Below are positions 5,951 through 8,775 of a DNA stretch of 8,775 nt, in pieces. This DNA is from an uncultured Prevotellaceae bacterium (lineage in GTDB: Bacteria > Bacteroidota > Bacteroidia > Bacteroidales > Bacteroidaceae). The position numbers and the translations under genes are program-made. Every line of letters begins with the position of its first letter. The stretch's first letter is position 1. The notes beneath the pieces are model-generated. The model did not search any database. It worked only from the letters and a program-made list of their open reading frames with translations, and was not told the origin of the DNA. Location of the stretch: NCBI GenBank assembly GCA_947306605.1, contig CAMZHB010000049.1, forward strand, positions 1 to 8,775, written 5' to 3'.

Positions 5951-8775
5951 TCACTTACCTATTTTGGCCGCGTCAAAATAGCATCCGGCCTTGCGCATAT
6001 CCGAGATAAGTTCCCGGTAAAGCGGATTACGTTCCAACAAAGGCGCGTTTCCTATCACAATAAGTTGCTCTCTCGCCCGCGTCAGAGTGACATTGAGTTT
6101 ACGGTCTACGGGATAAGGCGTGGGGGAATCGGACTTTTCCATGTAGGTTGCCGCAGACAGGAAATTCAATCCAAAGGATTGGTGCACCGTAAACAGGAAC
6201 AGAATGATGTCACGTTGACTTCCCTGATAACGTTCTACGGTATCGGCTACCGTTTCATCAAATTCCGTCAGTCCGGCCTCCGACATGAGGCGTGTCAGAA
6301 GGCCTATCTGGTTTCGGTAAGGGACTATAATGCCCACATCACGCGACGTCAGCCGCCGCCCTGCCGACTCGTAGAGGGTTTTGAGGGACAACAGGCAGCG
6401 TACGGCCCACTCGGCTTCAGCCTGATTGGTCTTGCTGCTGTCTCCACGCGGCTTCGGTTTCCGGTTGAAGAACATCAGACGGTTGCGGCCCAATATAGCC
6501 GGAAGGGAATCGGGCGGGAACGAGGCTACATCGGGATAAAACGCCTCAATGGGGCGTGTCTGATGCAACAGGTCCACGCTGCGCAAACGGTTCTGGTAGA
6601 AATGAGCGTTCACAAAGCCGTATAGCCCCGGATGCATGCGACCCTGGCGTTCCAACATATAATATAAGTCGGTCCGTCCCGCTTGTTGGGCACGACCAAG
6701 CAGACGTTCGAACAGCGAATTACGGCAGTCGGTCAGCCCAAGTGCCCTCAAAGCCGGGTCTTGAACGGCCGACAATTGCGGCGACTGGCTCACGACAGCC
6801 GGCAACTGCTTTTGGTCACCCACCAGAACGAATTTGCGGACAGAATGGTTGGATGTGTCAGCCACTATGTCGGACTTGGATTTTTCTATGTCCGACTTCG
6901 TTTCTCCCATGTCGGACTTCGGCGGCACCGGGTCGCACTTGAAGAAAAAGAACGGCAACATGTGGGGCTCGAGCATTTGAGATGCTTCGTCAACAAATGC
7001 GACATTGAATGTGAAATGCTCAAACAAAGAGACTTGGGAAGTCAATGTAACCGCCGTTCCGACAAACACGCGCGTCCGCTTCAACAAGTTCATGACGGCC
7101 GAAGTGTCTTTAAGGTCATCGTGTCTCTGACACAGCAAACGGTTACAACAAGTTTCGCCGGCCGAAAGCGGGGAACCGAGCCGCAAATAATCGGCCAGGA
7201 CCTCGGGATGTTCGTCAATCAAACCTTCAAGCATGTTGCAAAGTTCATCCACAGCGCGGTTAGTGTAGGCCATCAGCAGGATTTTCCCGTCCGATGTCTG
7301 ACGCAGTTCCTCCTCCACCATACTTCGGATGGCCTGAGACGTTTTTCCGGAACCCGGAGATCCGATTACGAAAAACAATTCTTGAGCCTGGCGCTCACGG
7401 ACAACCAGTTCGTTCATCGTATGATAGTCACCCAACAACTCACATGGTTCTGAAGCCACTCGTGGAGGGCGTTGGCACAACAGCAAGTCGCGTCTGTCGG
7501 CGTCACCATCAAGGAAAGCGTAAAGAGAAGCAAACAACCGGTTGGACGAAGCCTCTACAAAATCGTGTTCAACGGCATACCGAACGGTCTCATCCCCAAA
7601 TGGCGCCGCGTTACTTTGGGGAGCATTGAGTTCAACAAGCAGATGCGTCGCCGCTTGTTCTTTTAAACGGCCGCGAAGAACGAATTGACGCCTCACATCC
7701 GGTTCCTTGTCTGCATAAGCATAGACAAGGACCACGTCACCCCGGCGAAAGTTCGAACGGAATCCATCGTCGGCGGCAGGAACCGCAAACTCAATGGCGA
7801 CTATGCCCCTCTCATCTTTCAACAAGCGGCTTATCTTCAAATTCCAATACAGACTTCCAAGCTCATGACGCGTAGATGCCGGAAGATTCCACAAATCTGA
7901 AAACGCACGGCCGGCATTACCGGGCATCACTAATCGGGCCTGCAACTGCTCACGACAAAGAAAATCATAAAAACAATAGAAATAGGCCTGGCTCAAACGG
8001 CGATGAGAAAATGCATCGTCATTTGTTGACTGAAACTTCTCAAGCATACTGGCCATTCTGGGCCGTTCCCAATCCTTCCACAACGTCATGGCAGGATTCA
8101 CAGCCAAGCTGTCGACATCTATATCCTGCAAGACATCGCGCACACCTGTTTTGGCACACTGCAATTCCAAAGAAACCACGCGGTTTCTCAACGCCAACGC
8201 CTCACGCAACAGACGTTGGTAGGTCTGTTCCGGCATTAAGCCGTCGGCATATTTGGAATACAAAAGAAAAGCCTGGGTGTTGCGACTTGGAATGCCCAAT
8301 CCATATTCCAACAATGCTTGGTATAACATCATCTGAATATAGTGTGCTTCTTTGTGAGCGTGGCGAAATTCATCCCATTTCCCACTCTTTTGCTCCACTA
8401 ATCTGGAATAATCGCTCTGCAAATAGTCCATACGACCGGCTAAGCCCAATGTCTCACAAACAAACGACGGCTCAATCAAGCCTTTGTCCAAGTCAAACTG
8501 AAATTTCCGGTATTCCGATGTTACCACATGGAGGATATTGTCAAATTGCTTGTGCGCTTCTTCATGGAAGTCAAACTTGTCATTAAGCGGTATTAATGTA
8601 AATGCCAACGGATCTGATTCAAAAGCCACTTTCGCACACTCCGCATAACTCATACGGCGATGTTCACGAACGGACTTCACTATTTGGTCGAGGAATAACC
8701 CCGCCAGGTTACCCAACACTGTATATGGCGTATCACGACGCGGCTCCAAGCGTGACAACAACACATTCCGAGCAT
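5951..8775 (-). CDS. Dna2-like PD-(D/E)XK nuclease / SF1B helicase (partial, N-terminus off window)
   Basis: The reading frame stays open to the right edge, so the true start lies outside. Numbering here is from the GTG at 8764. The nuclease part has GRMD (110-113), VEQKSGK (123-129, E124 and K126) and QMMLY (144-148), the RecB/Cas4-type D, ExK and QxxxY motifs. A beta-barrel-like stretch lies near 335-380 (FRRGDVVLVYAY). SF1B helicase motifs follow in order: Walker A GSPGSGKT (468-475), GTAVT near 569, Walker B VDEAS (591-595), motif III VGDQKQLP (648-655), RQGRMHP (706-712), VERYQGSQRD (843-852) and VTLTRAREQ (892-900). All catalytic residues appear intact, so an active ATP-dependent nuclease-helicase for DNA repair or processing is expected. 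The CxxC cysteines of Fe-S nucleases are not seen after the QxxxY motif. A KSD heptad insertion sits at 616-635. Its biological role, repair or defence, is not settled by context. Confidence 0.88.
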   Translation of the reverse strand, partial: ARNVLLSRLEPRRDTPYTVLGNLAGLFLDQIVKSVREHRRMSYAECAKVAFESDPLAFTLIPLNDKFDFHEEAHKQFDNILHVVTSEYRKFQFDLDKGLIEPSFVCETLGLAGRMDYLQSDYSRLVEQKSGKWDEFRHAHKEAHYIQMMLYQALLEYGLGIPSRNTQAFLLYSKYADGLMPEQTYQRLLREALALRNRVVSLELQCAKTGVRDVLQDIDVDSLAVNPAMTLWKDWERPRMASMLEKFQSTNDDAFSHRRLSQAYFYCFYDFLCREQLQARLVMPGNAGRAFSDLWNLPASTRHELGSLYWNLKISRLLKDERGIVAIEFAVPAADDGFRSNFRRGDVVLVYAYADKEPDVRRQFVLRGRLKEQAATHLLVELNAPQSNAAPFGDETVRYAVEHDFVEASSNRLFASLYAFLDGDADRRDLLLCQRPPRVASEPCELLGDYHTMNELVVRERQAQELFFVIGSPGSGKTSQAIRSMVEEELRQTSDGKILLMAYTNRAVDELCNMLEGLIDEHPEVLADYLRLGSPLSAGETCCNRLLCQRHDDLKDTSAVMNLLKRTRVFVGTAVTLTSQVSLFEHFTFNVAFVDEASQMLEPHMLPFFFFKCDPVPPKSDMGETKSDIEKSKSDIVADTSNHSVRKFVLVGDQKQLPAVVSQSPQLSAVQDPALRALGLTDCRNSLFERLLGRAQQAGRTDLYYMLERQGRMHPGLYGFVNAHFYQNRLRSVDLLHQTRPIEAFYPDVASFPPDSLPAILGRNRLMFFNRKPKPRGDSSKTNQAEAEWAVRCLLSLKTLYESAGRRLTSRDVGIIVPYRNQIGLLTRLMSEAGLTEFDETVADTVERYQGSQRDIILFLFTVHQSFGLNFLSAATYMEKSDSPTPYPVDRKLNVTLTRAREQLIVIGNAPLLERNPLYRELISDMRKAGCYFDAAKIGK
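5959..5981. other. Hairpin at the convergent ends of the GH29 and helicase genes
   Basis: CTATTTTG (5959-5966) and CAAAATAG (5974-5981) form a perfect 8-bp inverted repeat with a 7-nt GC-rich loop. It lies in the last codons of the helicase gene, just past the GH29 stop codon. The two stops are only 15 bases apart, so any terminator must overlap coding sequence. There is no T-run on either side, which makes a terminator role uncertain. Confidence 0.3.
6862..6922 (-). repeat. In-frame 21-nt tandem repeat inside the helicase gene
   Basis: On the plus strand ATGTCGGACTT (6867-6877), ATGTCCGACTT (6888-6898) and ATGTCGGACTT (6909-6919) start exactly 21 nt apart. On the coding strand each unit reads AAGTCSGACAT followed by a purine-rich spacer (GGGAGAAACG, AGAAAAATCC). 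The array encodes three seven-residue units beginning KSD: KSDMGET, KSDIEKS, KSDIVAD (residues 616-636). It lies between helicase motifs II and III. The frame is kept because 21 is a multiple of 3. Confidence 0.8.

Noticed and set aside
7280..7305. GTCCGATGTCTGAC stretch in the helicase as another repeat unit
   Set aside because: It lacks the purine-rich spacer and the 21-nt companion, and it encodes a normal part of the helicase after motif I.
6065..8586. Several plus-strand open frames of 100-256 codons opposite the helicase gene
   Set aside because: All are antisense shadows of a gene whose minus-strand frame carries complete nuclease and helicase motifs. Their translations are of low complexity in family terms and have no recognisable domain.
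8762..8764. GTG at 8764 as the real start of the nuclease-helicase
   Set aside because: The frame remains open upstream to the window edge (codons for Ala, Arg, Asn), and nothing marks a gene boundary there. The protein is treated as truncated at its N-terminus.

Overview
The window looks like chromosomal DNA of a Bacteroidales bacterium, most likely Prevotellaceae or Bacteroidaceae. The reasons are TAnnTTTG-type -7 promoter boxes upstream of genes, no Shine-Dalgarno sequences, a long pyrophosphate-dependent phosphofructokinase, and secreted GH109 and GH29 glycosidases of the gut-Bacteroidales kind. The genus cannot be fixed from this sequence alone.

Layout. 1-1423 (minus): most of a PPi-dependent 6-phosphofructokinase, cut at its C-terminus by the window edge. 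1424-1731: a 308-base intergenic region with divergent promoters, a degenerate tandem repeat of about 21 nt, a perfect 10-bp hairpin inside that repeat, and a terminator-like stem-loop. 1732-2607 (plus): rfbA/rmlA, glucose-1-phosphate thymidylyltransferase, without its usual rmlBCD partners in view. 2608-2728: convergent gap with a bidirectional terminator. 2729-4267 (minus): secreted GH109-type alpha-N-acetylgalactosaminidase with a Gfo/Idh/MocA fold. 4268-4459: divergent promoter region. 4460-5935 (plus): secreted GH29-B-type alpha-L-fucosidase with a C-terminal F5/8C-like beta-sandwich. 5951 to the right edge (minus): a large Dna2-like protein, a RecB/Cas4-type PD-(D/E)XK nuclease fused to an SF1B (Upf1-like) helicase, cut at its N-terminus by the window edge.

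How the genes fit together. The two glycosidases are divergent neighbours and plausibly act on the same host glycans (terminal alpha-GalNAc and alpha-fucose of mucins or blood-group structures). The PPi-dependent PFK is central glycolysis. RmlA feeds dTDP-sugar (rhamnose) synthesis for cell-surface polysaccharide. The nuclease-helicase belongs to DNA metabolism or repair. There is no sign of one shared pathway across the window.

The most unusual signal is a repeat found in two unrelated places: the intergenic region upstream of rfbA, and inside the helicase gene between motifs II and III. In the helicase it is exactly 21 nt periodic, stays in frame and encodes three KSD heptapeptides. Both places share the core TCSGACATRGRRAAA in the same relative orientation, which suggests a dispersed repeat family that can be tolerated within a coding sequence.
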